A stretch of DNA of 64,000 nucleotides from Rhizopus arrhizus. Lineage: Eukaryota > Mucoromycota > Mucoromycetes > Mucorales > Rhizopodaceae. Position 1 is the stretch's first letter. Every line of letters starts with the position of its first letter. Below the pieces are notes generated by a model. It worked only from the letters and a program-made list of their open reading frames with translations, made no database searches and was not told the DNA's origin. The DNA lies in assembly GCA_024220505.1 (NCBI GenBank), contig JAKZZE010000012.1, positions 124,001 to 188,000 on the forward strand. The letters are read 5' to 3'. This document shows, piece after piece, positions 46,001 to 57,420 of this stretch. The translations under genes were made by a program, and so were the position numbers.

Positions 46001-46434
46001 AAACAAGAAAGGTCGAGGGTGAGACCAAGGATGATCATTCAAAGAAAGACGGCGTCTTTGATCCTTCCAAGGTGCCCCTGAAACGTTGGGAGGACTATGA
46101 ACGAAAACGGGTCCGTGCAAACAAGCGAAGAGAGAGAAAAGAAAGACAAATGCGAGAAATGATGAGCCCCGCTCATCTGACTCATGCTGCTGTGTCTCCT
46201 GAGGATGATGAAGCTAGACGTGGACTGTTGACTACAGAGGATGATGACATGTCACAGATGTCCCATCTTACCGATCTCTCTAATAACCCTCCCCCAGCTC
46301 ATTACTTTGATCCTTCAAAGGAGGCACCCGCAAAGGCTGGCTCTGGTTATTACCCTACCTATAGACCTCAATCCACAGCTCCTGAGGCAATGCTTGGTCA
46401 ACATCATCCTCCTCCTTTCATGCCTAGACATTAA
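43052..46434 (+). CDS. Chitin synthase, division 2 (class IV, Chs3 type)
   Basis: Membrane glycosyltransferase that polymerises UDP-GlcNAc into chitin. Exons 43052-43607, 43736-45084 and 45148-46434 give 1,063 residues. The N-terminal 110 residues are disordered (Gly/Tyr/Asn-rich, then basic). Membrane segments follow (around [18 protein letters not shown] and [21 protein letters not shown]). After an extracytoplasmic loop with several NxS/T sites there is another segment ([21 protein letters not shown]). The catalytic domain holds [11 protein letters not shown], the DAD motif (VDADTKVY, created by splicing intron 2), the acceptor-side EDR ([11 protein letters not shown]) and QRRRW. Five or more membrane spans follow, then [14 protein letters not shown], diagnostic of class IV/V enzymes, and a Pro/Ser-rich cytoplasmic tail. 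No myosin motor is present. Intron 1 is a CT repeat in its 3' half. Confidence 0.94.
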
Positions 46435-46578
46435 AAAAATGTAATATTACTCTTGTTAATTCAATCCTCCCCCATTTTCTCCCCCTCTCCCTCTCCCCCC
46501 CTCTCTCTTTTATACAAGATACATATACATATACACAAATAAAAAAAAAAGAGAACTAGCATTTTATATATAATTTTT

Positions 46579-49500
46579 TTAAAGATCAAAAAGTAAAGGT
46601 CTTGCTGAGGGAATCTGTGGTTTCAATGATTTGTGAATCAATTTAAATAGACCTGTACCAATCGACATCGGAATACCCATAATAATTTGTTCTGATACAC
46701 CCACGATACCATCACGTTTACTGTATAGCGCAGCTTCAAACAAATGATCTGTTGTCTTTTCAAAAGAGGCAATACTCAATACACTATCCTTCATTTTGGA
46801 GATACCAAATCGAGTGATACCCAGGACTTCACCTTTACTTGTCATGATATCACCCAATAAGAAGACGTGTCGATGATCAATTGTCATACCGTGAGACTCC
46901 ATAGTCATTGTGATTTCGTTAATAATCGTGCTTCTTGCAGCTTCAATGCCCAAGACATCCGCTACTTCCATAATGTGGTTGGATGTTGTCTTATCCCCCA
47001 CAATACCATCTGTTGTCATCACATCCAGTAAACCATAACCTTCGACCAACAGTTGCTTGGCTCCCTTGCCTCCTTGCTTTTCACTGATAACTGCGCGAAC
47101 AACAGGGGGTAAACCAGTGATGACGACCGAGGTTAATACACGCTTAAGTGCCTTCAAATTATAATACATGGATTCTTCTTGTTTAGCGTGAACATACACA
47201 CGAATTATATCAGGTCTACTGGTTTGAACATCCTATACATATTTGAGAGTGAGTATACAAATAAATGGGAAACTAAATACTTTACCAATTGTCCCATCTT
47301 CAACTTGGGTGCAGTCTTGATAGCATGTGCAATCTGATGAAGGTTTGTTTCCAATTGAAGTCGATTGATGGCATCCAAATCAATACGAATCAAGATATAG
47401 GTCTCATTAGGTTCATATACTTCTTCCATATAAACAGCAACATCACCTAGTGTTGTCTTTTCTACACGTCCCTTGACCACACGAGCTGCTCTGACATCCT
47501 GATTGGAATGAAGTTCACATGTGATGATGGGTGTCGAGATCACCTTGGCAGCGTTGATAATTTCTTTAATACGAGGTACACCAAGCGTAATATTCATACT
47601 GGCAACACCAGCAAAGTGGAAAGTTTTCAATGTCATTTGTGTACCAGGCTCACCAATAGAGTGGGCACCGATAGCACCAACAGCTGTACCAGGCTCAATC
47701 TTGGCCTTCATATATTTAGAAACACAGACATGAAGATAATCACGAAGTTGACGCTCAGTGATCGTAAACAAATTGCGGACCACCGTCTTGACTGCCTCAT
47801 CTTCATCTTCGTCAATATCAATATCCATATAATCCTCATCAGGCATTGCCAAACCAGATTGCATGCCGTGAGCCTTTCTAATCTTGGCCAATCTACCAGC
47901 AATTTTTTCTTCAACAAACTTAGTCACCATATCAATAAAGGATGGCAGACAATTCTTTTGCCAGATCTCGGTTTGAATTTCTTGTTGTGTGATGTAGTTG
48001 ATCTCCCAGGGCAAGAGACCACGTTCGCCATTGAGAGGAGTAATCTCTTGAACATGTCTCAGATTACGAGCAAATTCAACAGGGACACCTTCACCTTCAA
48101 TTGTCATGGGATCCAAACCATCAGCACCATAAAAGAATTGAAGCATGGCGCCTTCTGAGTTACGTACTGAAAGATCATAATGAGTAGTCAAATCTTCAAA
48201 GGCTTTCATCAAACGTCTAGCCATATAACCTGTTTCAGCTGTCTTAACAGCTGTATCAACCAGACCTTCACGACCAGAGATAGCGTGGAAAAGAAATTCG
48301 GTAGGACTCAAACCAGTATAGAAACTATTACGGACAAAACCCTTGGCAGGAGGCGTCTTGGAGTGTTTTAAAAAGTGAGGCAAAGAACGATCCTGGAAAC
48401 CATTAGGAATACGAGTACCGCTGATAATCTGTTGACCGACACAAGCAACCATTTGAGACACATTAATTTGTGAACCCTTTGAACCACACCGAGCCATGAT
48501 ACTAGGTGAATTATACATATTTAATTCTTCCATGCAAACTTTACCAAGGTCACCACGAACAGCAGACAAAATACCAGAGACGATTGATTCCATAGTCTGC
48601 TCTTCGTTACAACCGGGCATAGTATCCAGTTGTCCAGAGTTATATTTCGCAATAACTTCATCACACTTGGCATAGGCTGTTTCAACTTCATTAAACTTGA
48701 TGCGACTCAATCGTTCACCAGGTGTGACATCACTGATACCAATAGAGAAACCACGGTTAGCTAACCATCGAGCACACAGCTTAGCCAATCGGTTCATACA
48801 TTTGGCAGCTTCAATGGGTCCATAGTCACGCAATATGACATAGAATACAGAGTTCTTATTACCATCACCTACAACTGCCTTATCAACAAGACCACACATA
48901 ATTTCACTATTCTGCACTACAAGCCAACCATCGTTGGGACACATGTCCGGCAATCGGCCCTCTTGCTTCACAAAGGACTTTGTCTTGGCTTCCACACTCA
49001 ATAATACTTTACTTTCCTTATTGGGTCTAAAAAGAACATTGAATACTTGTTTACCCGTCCATAGTCTTTGTGGCTTCCAGATCACAGGGGGTGGAAGATC
49101 AATCTTTAAATCGGCATCACACATCATTGAACAAGCTTGAGCAAATTCACCACGGGTATAAAACGTATCTTTGTGAGATAGCAAGTAGGATGCTGTAATG
49201 AAATCTTGTGTAGCTGCAATTAAGGGTTCACCATTACGAGGAGTAACAAGGTTATTTTTCACCTAAAATGTTTTGATTAGAAGAAAAAAAAACCATCGGT
49301 GCATCTTATTCCACTTACACCCATCAATTCCATAGCTTCTGCTTTGGCTTCTTGTGTTTGTGGCAAATGCATATTCATTTCATCACCATCAAAATCGGCA
49401 TTATAAGGCGAACATACGCATTCGTTGAAACGGAATGTTCTCCAAGGCATAACCTTGGCAAAGTGTGCCATGATAGACAATCTGTGAAGGGAAGGTTGAC

Positions 49501-51052
49501 GGTTAAAGAGGACAACATCATTATCGGATAAGTGACGTTCGACAAGATCACCAATTTGCAAATCAGCGGCAATTTCTTGTCTGTTACCAAACTTCAAGAA
49601 ACGTTTGAATCCATTTTGTTTCTCGACATAGTTGGCGCCAGGATGAACAAATGGACCGTTGATCACATTTTGACGTAGTTTGTGTATATTGTGTCTATTG
49701 ACGCGTTCGGGAAATGTAAGTACCTTGGCCACGCGCTCAGGTACAGCGACCTGATCAATACGCATATTGGGATCTGGAGAAATGACAGTACGGCCAGAGA
49801 AATCGACACGTTTGCCAGACAAGTTACCTCTGAAACGGCCTTGTTTACCCTTCAAACGTTGACAGAGACCACGTGTAGGTTTGCCAGAAGTAGCATTTAG
49901 TACACCAGGCATTTCACTGTTGATGTATAAAGCTGCTGCTAATTGTAAAAATTCCCATTGCTCCATCAAATTCATCACTGTCACACCTCGTTCTAATCCA
50001 GCTCGAATGATGGCGTTTGTAAAGATGATCTCGGTCAACTTGGCAGTCAGATCGTCTTCATTACTTGTGTTGTCTTCCTGAACAACAGATGGACGTACAC
50101 AGGCTGGTGGTACAGGCAAGTATTGCCAAATGTACCATTCAGGTCGACCATGCTCCTCACTCAAGCCTAACAATTCACAGTCTTCGGGTGAGATGCGTTG
50201 GAAAAGTCGCAAGACTCGAAGAGGGTTCAAATCATCTTGGGCTTTGTTAATGTGTGGCTTGAGTTCAGGCATTGATGCAGCAGCTGCATCAAACGTCTTT
50301 CTAAATTGCTCTGCTTCGTCTGCTACTCTTTTCAATCGGTATTTGTCGTGAGTGATCTTCATTGGCCCCACTTTCTTCACTACACCGTTGACAGAATTAC
50401 AGTGCATACAGTAGGTCACCTTTTTACATTTTTCTTGAATCTGCTTAAGGATTCTGTTGCGTTGTAAATTATCTAATCCTGGTGCTCTCAATCTTCTCAA
50501 ATAAATACGACGATCTGGTTCTTCCAACATAACTCGACTACAAGTCTAATGCACACGTACGAATGTAAATTGATCTGCATCGAATATGAAAAGAATACTA
50601 AATAATACTTGCCTTACAAATTTCTTGCAAAATATTAATTACAGGTCTAAAATAACCAACGTGAAATATAGGCAGTACTAATTTGACATAACCCCAGTGA
50701 CCTGCACACTCTTGCATTTTTTGGCCACAAGTTTCACAAAATGCGTCCTTCAAAGTCGTACCCTATATTAAAATTCCCAATATGTTTATCATTTGTTTTT
50801 GTATCAAACTATTTTCTTTTTACCAGTCTCAAATCCAAAACACCATTTTTGACAGGAATACGACTTTCAGGTTTATATAAATCTCGCTGAGTTACTTCAA
50901 ATTCGGCGATCTTGACCATGTTTTGAGGTGACATGACACCAAATTGAAGGTACCGACTAACAAAAAAAAAAAATCTTAGTCAAAGTTACTTCTATTCTTC
51001 TTTGTATAGTTTACATCTTTTTTGGTGTGTTATCAATAACTTGTTCTTTCAT
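46579..51052 (-). CDS. RPC1: RNA polymerase III largest subunit
   Basis: Catalytic subunit of the polymerase that makes tRNA and 5S rRNA. Exon 1 is 51015-51052 ([12 protein letters not shown]), exon 2 starts at 50956 ([21 protein letters not shown]), and several further exons run to the stop at 46579; about 1,390-1,400 residues. Clear landmarks are: zinc site [22 protein letters not shown] (near 50740), a second Cys pair ([11 protein letters not shown]), [36 protein letters not shown], the invariant metal-binding [16 protein letters not shown] (near 49390), the Pol [25 protein letters not shown], the trigger-loop region [28 protein letters not shown], and C-terminal [12 protein letters not shown]. 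All key residues are intact. The last intron (about 47227-47285) joins QL to [19 protein letters not shown]. Confidence 0.95.
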
Positions 51053-51370
51053 ATTTTCCTTTAAACGTTAACAAAAAGGGGTTTACGAATGGAAGGTAAT
51101 AAAACTGTATTATCGAATAGTGCTTTCTTTTCTCTTCTAGTGGAGGATTAAATATGAATTGAAAGAGAAGGTTTCTTTTTTTTTTTGTTGAATTAAACAA
51201 AAAGAAATCAAAAGAAGCTTCGCAATTTGCTAAAGTTGTTGACAAGCTTAAAAAATCCATTTTTTTTTTTTTTTTTTTTTTTTTTTGCTTGTGACGGCTC
51301 AAGTATGACAGTCTCGGAATTTCTCCCTTTTTTTTCTTTGGGATGTTGATTACAGTAAAATATTAGCATA
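51053..51370. other. Spacer between RPC1 and DNA transposon
   Basis: About 320 bases upstream of RPC1, including a 26-nt T run near 51260-51285. This is the RPC1 promoter region; the DNA transposon starts at its far end, about 320 bases from the RPC1 start codon. Confidence 0.4.
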
Positions 51371-51489
51371 CACTCTTTTCAGAAATTATTCGCCAAACTT
51401 TTGAAAAAATTAGCTAAATTTAAAAAAGACAATTAGCCATTTTCCTGAGGCAATCTTAGCCGAAAAATAAAAGCCCTTTTAGCCAAATT
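51371..51489 (+). repeat. Left terminal inverted repeat (~118 bp)
   Basis: Begins CACTCTTTTCAG and runs to about AGCCAAATT. It matches the reverse complement of 52912-53028 nearly base for base, with small differences only near the inner end (AAGCCCTTTTAGCC against AATCC-TTTTAGCT). Confidence 0.92.
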
Positions 51490-51560
51490 CAGCATACAAA
51501 TTAACCATTTCGTAGTACACTTTCTTTACTGTTTCTTTTTACTTTGATTAGTCCCTAGTT

Positions 51561-52882
51561 ATGAGTACTTTTGTATATGAAGACGGCCTTGGAAATTTTG
51601 TGGGAGAGAATGAAGAAGAAGCAGTTATTACTGCAATGGAGGTTGACGATGAAACTTATCCACTAGACAGCGTTACGAATTATGATCAGTACATCGACTT
51701 GAAGCCTCCTGAGAAGCAAGTTATAAAAAAAGAAAAGGTTGAGCGCGCTAGTGAGTTACTAGTCGAGACTCATTCAAGAGGGAAAGGAAGACGTGCTTAC
51801 AGAAAGTACTCGGACGAGGATAAAGAGTATTTTTTTGAGCTAGTTTATGAAAAGGGTCTGAAAGTAGCCCAAGCCGCAAAGAAGCTGGGTATGCCTACGT
51901 GGACTGCCCAGGGCTGGTACGATAGAGACCAAAAAGATCCACAAGACATTATTCAGCGAAAAACTGCTAAGAATCCTGTTGGAAGACCACCTCTTTAGGC
52001 GAGGAACACAGGATATTTTTAGTTGATTACATTGATAAGAAGCCATCGTTAACATTAGATGAAATAATGGACGGTTTATCAGCTTAATTTATGGATCTGA
52101 GCATCTCTAAAACTGCTGTATACAATTTCATAAAAGAAAAATGTAGAATCAGCTTGAAGAAGGCACACTTCCATTCAGTGGAAAGAAACTCATTCGAGAA
52201 CATCGAAAGAAGATACAAATGGATTAAAATTTGGATGGAGACTGATATGGACTATCTCAGTAACTGTATATTTATCGATGAAGCTGCTTTTCATATCGAT
52301 ATGAAAAGAACTGTAGCTTGGTCTAAGATAGTTAGTCGTGCCGAAGTAGTTATACCCAAGACAAGAACAAAGACTACGACCATACTTGGGGCAATTCCTC
52401 CATATGGAGTTATCAATATGAAAGCGAGAAAGCCAAGAGCGGTTAATCAAAATAAGAAGAGAAAATCAGGAGGCGGTAAAGCTGTAATCAACACTCAAAA
52501 TAGAGATGGTACTGTTACAGGTCACTATTTCAATTTCATATGCGACACAATGAATGTTTTAGACAAGCACAAGGAGTTCAAAGATTGCTACATAGTAATG
52601 GATAATGCGCCTATTCATAAGAACGCTGAAATTGAAAAAGAGATTAACAGACGGGGATATGGTTATGTATATCTTCCTCCATATTCCCCTGAGCTAAATC
52701 CTATTGAGCAGTTTTGGTCTGTTTGTAAGAGCAAAATGAAAAGAGAAGAGCTCTTGCAAGAAGAAACATTATCCTCAAGAATACGTGATGCATGCAATAG
52801 TATTCTTTTGAGTGATCTTAAAGGGTTTTGTAGATATTCCATGACAAGGTATGAAGATTGCTTAAATAGAAAACATATTTAA
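51561..52882 (+). pseudogene. DDE transposase of the TA-flanked transposon, two breaks
   Basis: The first frame (51561-51998, 145 codons) starts MSTFVYEDGLGNF and contains a helix-turn-helix-like region (AAKKLGMPTWTAQGWYDRD) and a GRP motif (NPVGRPP), then stops. The homologous sequence continues in another frame from about 51998 (EEHRIFLVDYIDKKPSLTLDEI) to a TAA at 52083-52085, and then in the same frame from 52091 to 52882. The second part has the catalytic DDE residues: IFIDEAAF (first Asp), YIVMDNAPIHK (second Asp) and PPYSPELNPIEQFW (Glu). So the reading frame has one frameshift and one nonsense codon but is otherwise collinear. It belongs to the DDE_3/Tc1-mariner/IS630 group. No introns are apparent. 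Confidence 0.88.
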
Positions 52883-52911
52883 TAAAGAAAGAATTACACT
52901 TAATTAGCATA

Positions 52912-53028
52912 ATTTAGCTAAAAGGATTTTATTTTTCGGCTAAGATTGCCTCAGGAAAATGGCTAATTGTCTTTTTTAAATTTAGCTAATTTTTTCAAAA
53001 GTTTGGCGAATAATTTCTGAAAAGAGTG
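52912..53028 (-). repeat. Right terminal inverted repeat (~117 bp)
   Basis: Reverse-complement partner of the left repeat, ending GAAAAGAGTG just before the TA duplication at 53029-53030. Confidence 0.92.
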
Positions 53029-53030
53029 TA

Positions 53031-55476
53031 TAATATCGAAGTAGTTACAAATAGTTGCTTTAAGTATCAAATAATACCAAAATACAGAAAATTACTTTTC
53101 CTACAGAATAAGAGGAATACTTAATTACTCATTCACATGATAAAACACAATACTTTGTGCTTTTGGCTAACGACTATTTCTTGTAGAAGAAATTAGCTGT
53201 AACTTGCAGGTGCAGAAGAGAAAGAAAGAAGGAAATTCATATAGTCATCTTGGTTTGCAAAGAAGAAAAATTATTTTCGTAACGCAACAAAAATGCTATG
53301 ATAAGAAGAGAAAACTACTTTTTCTATGTAAACTTTGCATTATTGCAGCGTTATTTTTGTATGGACTTGTAAGTTAAGGACTCCAAAGAGGCAAAATTGC
53401 TTGATATGATAGAGTTATAAGATTAAAATTGTCTTAAAGGGGTTGCATCTTGTAAAATTTAAGTAATTGCTTAGATAAGCAGTGACCACTAGATCTTATA
53501 TGTAATATCAATACGATATTTCTTGATAAAACTTATAAAAGAAAAGTAAAATAAGAGACCAAAGACTCTTTATAGGTAAACTTGTCCTGTTTATTGAGTA
53601 AAGTATAAAAAGATAATAGAACTTGACTAAAGGTCATTGTCTTGACAATGCAAGGGATATTTATATGATTTTTTTTGTTGATATTGTTACTAAATCGACT
53701 CATGTTATTCTGTCCATCATTACTGATTTGTTGATCAGATATGTTTAAATGACCCTAATCGTTCCAATTTTGTGTTATAGTACGGTTATAGACCTCGAGA
53801 TGCAAGTTTTTGGATAAATTTTGAACGAATTGAAAGTATGTGACAATAGAGTAGATTTGCTTGTCGCTTGTGACCACTAGGTCTTGTTTAGTAGTCCAGA
53901 CTTATTTTAAAAGGTAAAGTAGCTTGGTTTGAGTAAAGAATGAGATACAATGAAGATTACTGACCTCAAAGGACTTGGCTTGCTTGAGCTATAAGGTAAA
54001 GATCAAAGAGTTTTAATAAAAAAGGCACTTAAGATTTTTTTGAATAAAAGATATTTCGAAAGTAAAGTGAAGATAAGTAAGTTTATCATTCGTATAAAAA
54101 GATGGTCCTTTTGTAAGAAAAGAATTTAAATTTATTGAAAAAAGTGAAGTTGGTTATTTGAGTGGAGTTGGTTACTTCAATAGTGTATTATCTTGTAAGA
54201 ATAAAAAAACTATAAAATTCAACGAGACTTAAAAAAGTTATCTTTTTATTTAATATTATTGTATCTGGTATTTACATCCTTTTCATGAAGATTCGATTAA
54301 ATACTTTTCAAGATACTTTAATTAATTATAGCTGTAGATCTAGCATGAATAAATTTTAATATGAAGACCTGTTCCTGGTTATGCAAATGGACTGTTTATA
54401 ATTATTTAAGTAGATCTATTTTTCATTTCTGTTTCATTGCATCAGGAGCTATATTGAAACAACTTGTATTGAGTTAAAGGAGTGGAATTAGTTATGACCG
54501 AATAATAGAGAAAAGATTGTAATAAATCTTTGTAAAGCATTTACTACTCTGATTTCTTATATATTGAATATGAATCATGTTTAAAGTATGTTGAGATATG
54601 ACAAGTAGAGTTGGTTTTTCTTCTTATAGGGGCTGTCAAGCCAAGGTTTTTATTATTATAAAGATAAATTTAGTTGTATAACAGCGGTAAGCTTCGGATT
54701 AACAGAAATAGCATAAGAGAGCTAAGCAGGAGGTGTGCAAGATAATTCTAGAGAAAAAAAACCTAAGCGTCTGATTGAAAAGCTCTAACATGCTTAGAAA
54801 AGGGGCTTAGGTAAAATATAGTATAACAACAAAGATAAAGAAATATTGTTAGAACTTGGTGAAGTGTTTTAAGTATTCAAAATAAGACAAAGAAGAATTA
54901 ACGAGACCGAACAATAGTTCTAAAGTCGAATACTTTTATTAAAGAAAGATTTCAAGGCTATTTATATTAGTTGAGCAAGATCTGAGATTAGATGACAAAA
55001 ATAGTTACGACCGATATGATTTGACATGTATAAGAAAAATTTTATAAACTGATGTTAATAATCAACTGTTGAGATGAAAGTGAAACTTGGCTGTTTAGGG
55101 CAGTGATAATTATCAGGTTCTATTCTTATTCAAACTCATTTGTAAAGATTTAGTCCAGAATGGTAAGACTGTATCTTATTGACATGTCAAAACATGACAA
55201 TACTATTTCGATATTGTATTATACATCAGGACTGATTGTTTAGGAAAAGGGAGTTTTAGGTAAATATAACGTGCCACCAAGCTTAAACCTGAAAAATTTT
55301 AATTTTGTTTCAATTTTTTTTTTTGACATCGTGGACATGAGGTGTATTTTTTTTTTTTTTTTTTTGGACATCTCATGACATTTAGTGTAGACATTGCTTA
55401 TTTCCTGAAATTAGAGGGACTTAATGACGTTTTTTTCTTAGAAAAAAAGCCTAGTTTTAATGATATTTATTGTTAA
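53031..55476. other. Gene-free AT-rich block
   Basis: About 2.4 kb, strongly AT-rich, with no open frame of note on either strand and no recognised family. A few short phrases recur: GACCACTAG(A/G)TCTT at about 53486 and 53873, and AGTTGGTTA(T/C)TT at about 54150 and 54167. Some stretches (TATTTATAT... after a run-down AAGATTTCAAGGC near 54945-54970 and GGGATATTTATATGA near 53650) look like old retroelement ends, but I cannot define an element. It borders the transposon on the left and transposase/LINE debris on the right. Confidence 0.5.
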
Positions 55477-56242
55477 CTATACCAAACCTGAAGGCACTCT
55501 GACTTTTCTGTGAGACAAATACTTTTTCTCGACAAACTTTTTCACCTCTTGAGCAACTTCTCTAACATCAGTACATCGATTATAAGCTTCAATAAAGTCC
55601 ATTGATCTCCTAAAATACCTACGTATATGTGTTAAATCGCCGGCTTTATCCAAAAATAAATCGATATTTTCCTCAAGAGACTTAAAGGAGTAATCGCATT
55701 CAAGCGAGCTTCTCCTTTTGCTGCACCCCAGTACATTTCGATCCAATTACATTCGCAATGGTATTTAGGATACAGCTCAAAAACGTGTCCAGAGTTTATG
55801 ATCACCTCCTCCAAAGCAGACTTTTGATTTTTAAAATCAGGGCAATTCTCTAAAAAATGGAGAGCGCAGCAAATTGGATTAACTCTATCTGGAGCCCCAC
55901 AATGTAACTTCCATTTCTTGCCTTCCAGATCATGTCCAATCCATAGACTTCTTTCCTCCAAAATTTTTCTTATTCCCTTGAAATAACGTACTTTTTTTGT
56001 TTTCAAGTTTCCCTTCTTATCCCTTTTCTTGATCTCTTTTTCATAGTAGAAGGACTGGACTTTCTCCATACCTGTGGATCTTGAGATATATACAGTATCT
56101 CGGAACTGGAATTTCTCACTCAATGGCCAAGGCTTTTCATTGAGAGTCATTCGGCTGGCGACCAAAGCATCATCAGCAAAAGCACCATGATTGGAGCTGT
56201 TATCAAAGAGAAAAACAGCTACACAATTGGGGTGAAGTGCTT
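55477..56242 (-). pseudogene. Transposase-derived fragment, 5'-truncated and frameshifted
   Basis: On the minus strand, right after an acceptor-like CTTAACAG, the sequence opens ALHPNCVAVFLFDNSSNHGAF, then ADDALVASRMTLNEKPWP, and continues for about 190 codons (RYFKGIRKILEERSLW, HCGAPDRVNPICCALHFLEN). FDNSSNH and later YHCECNWIEMYWGAAKGEARLN look like the second Asp and the Glu region of DDE-type transposases seen in many fungi. At about 55690-55700 the frame shifts by one and continues as CDYSFKSLEENIDLFLDKAG to a stop at 55477. Upstream of 56242 no coding continues, so the N-terminal half with the first catalytic Asp is missing. It is a dead fragment. Confidence 0.65.
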
Positions 56243-56899
56243 CTGTTAAGGATACATAAGATTATAGTCACTTTATTTTAGTAAAAGGAATCAGATATGA
56301 TCCTGAATAATATGTTGACATAACTTGGAATCATTTATAACATTATTCCCAACACAGATCAATAAAATACTTTGATTAGATTTTTATATTAAGCTTTATT
56401 CATATTTACTTCACATAGTCAAATAAGATGACATGGTTGTAATATAGTTTAGTGATAGTATGAGCATGTTGAATAAGGAATGACGATTACTTACCGGATC
56501 ATCATTAGTCATGAAAACATTTATCCTGACTGAGATATTATTGTTAGCAATGATATCCAATCACGGAACTAAAGGTCATTATATTCATCCGTACCGTCTC
56601 CTTAAATAGTCTTTATCCAGAGTTATCTGAAACCATCCCAATAGCATAATTGACAATACAAGCTAGGAACAGGCTAAACTAATAATTAGAAATCGTAATC
56701 ATCTATTCTGTCAAGTTGAGTATAAATCTGTCCTAATTCTTTATCCGTATCATGTCTATAAATACTCTCACTTTTTACATGTAGAATTTTTTTTTATCTA
56801 ATCATAGTTATCTTAACTTAATAAAGAGATACCAAGTTCTAACAGTATTTCTTTATCTTTGATTGCTATATTATATTTGCCTAAAACTCCCCTTTCCTA
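56243..56899. other. AT-rich junction before LINE array
   Basis: About 650 bases of AT-rich DNA with no frame or motif I recognise. The composition changes sharply at about 56900, where the GC-rich LINE begins. Confidence 0.5.
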
Positions 56900-57420
56900 A
56901 ACAAAGGGCAACGAAACCAACGCAGAAGAGACCTCGTCGTTGGCAAGGAAGGGGGCAAATACAGGCAGATGAGACGCAAGGAGCGACCCAACCGCAGACC
57001 CAGAGCATACTTGGTATGAACCGGGAACTGTACCACAGCCATCGGACACCGAGGAGACACCAGAGCAGAGACACCTTGAGAGCCACGATAGCTGTTGATC
57101 ACAGGAGAGCCATACAGGTTGAACTGGGTCCAAGAGGTACGGATCCTGTGAGGCGGAAGCAACCAGGTTTCAGTGATGAACACCAGAGAGAACGACTGGC
57201 AGTGACGAAGAAGATCCTCGGCTGTGGATTCTTGAAGCCCATTGGCATTCCACAAGCCGATGGTGAGCGGAATAGAAGATGATGAAGAGGATGATGATGG
57301 ACCATGGGAGCCATGAGAACCAGAGGAAACCAAAGGAGAGGAAGGAGTTGACTGATCTGGGACCATACCAGATGAAGAGACCAAGGATGCACTATAATGA
57401 CAAGTATTACTACTCATCAT
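56900..57420 (-). pseudogene. Truncated LINE ORF2 (copy A)
   Basis: N-terminal part of ORF2 starting at 57420 (MMSSNTCHYSASLVSSSG). It keeps the beginning of the endonuclease domain (LTIGLWNANGLQ, LVFITETWLLPP, INSYRGSQGVSALVS) and shifts frame near 56954 before ending at the junction. No endonuclease active-site His region and no reverse transcriptase remain, so it cannot act. Confidence 0.85.

Larger units (their letters stand above)
51371..53028 (+). mobile_element. Tc1/mariner-type DNA transposon with long inverted repeats
   Basis: A 1,658-bp element. Both ends read CACTCTTTTCAGAAATTATT inward and each is flanked by TA (51369-51370 and 53029-53030), the target duplication typical of Tc1/mariner elements. 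The inverted repeats extend about 118 bp with only a few mismatches. Inside is a DDE transposase broken into two frames (separate entry). The near-identical repeats mean the insertion is not very old; the broken transposase means this copy could move only if another copy supplied the enzyme. Confidence 0.9.

Noticed and set aside
47508..48158. 216-codon plus-strand frame inside RPC1
   Set aside because: Fully antisense to highly conserved RPC1 coding sequence; composition is a shadow and there are no family motifs.
51561..51998. Treating the first transposase frame as a separate small gene
   Set aside because: The homologous sequence continues past its stop in another frame to the DDE domain within the same inverted repeats, so it is the front part of one broken transposase.
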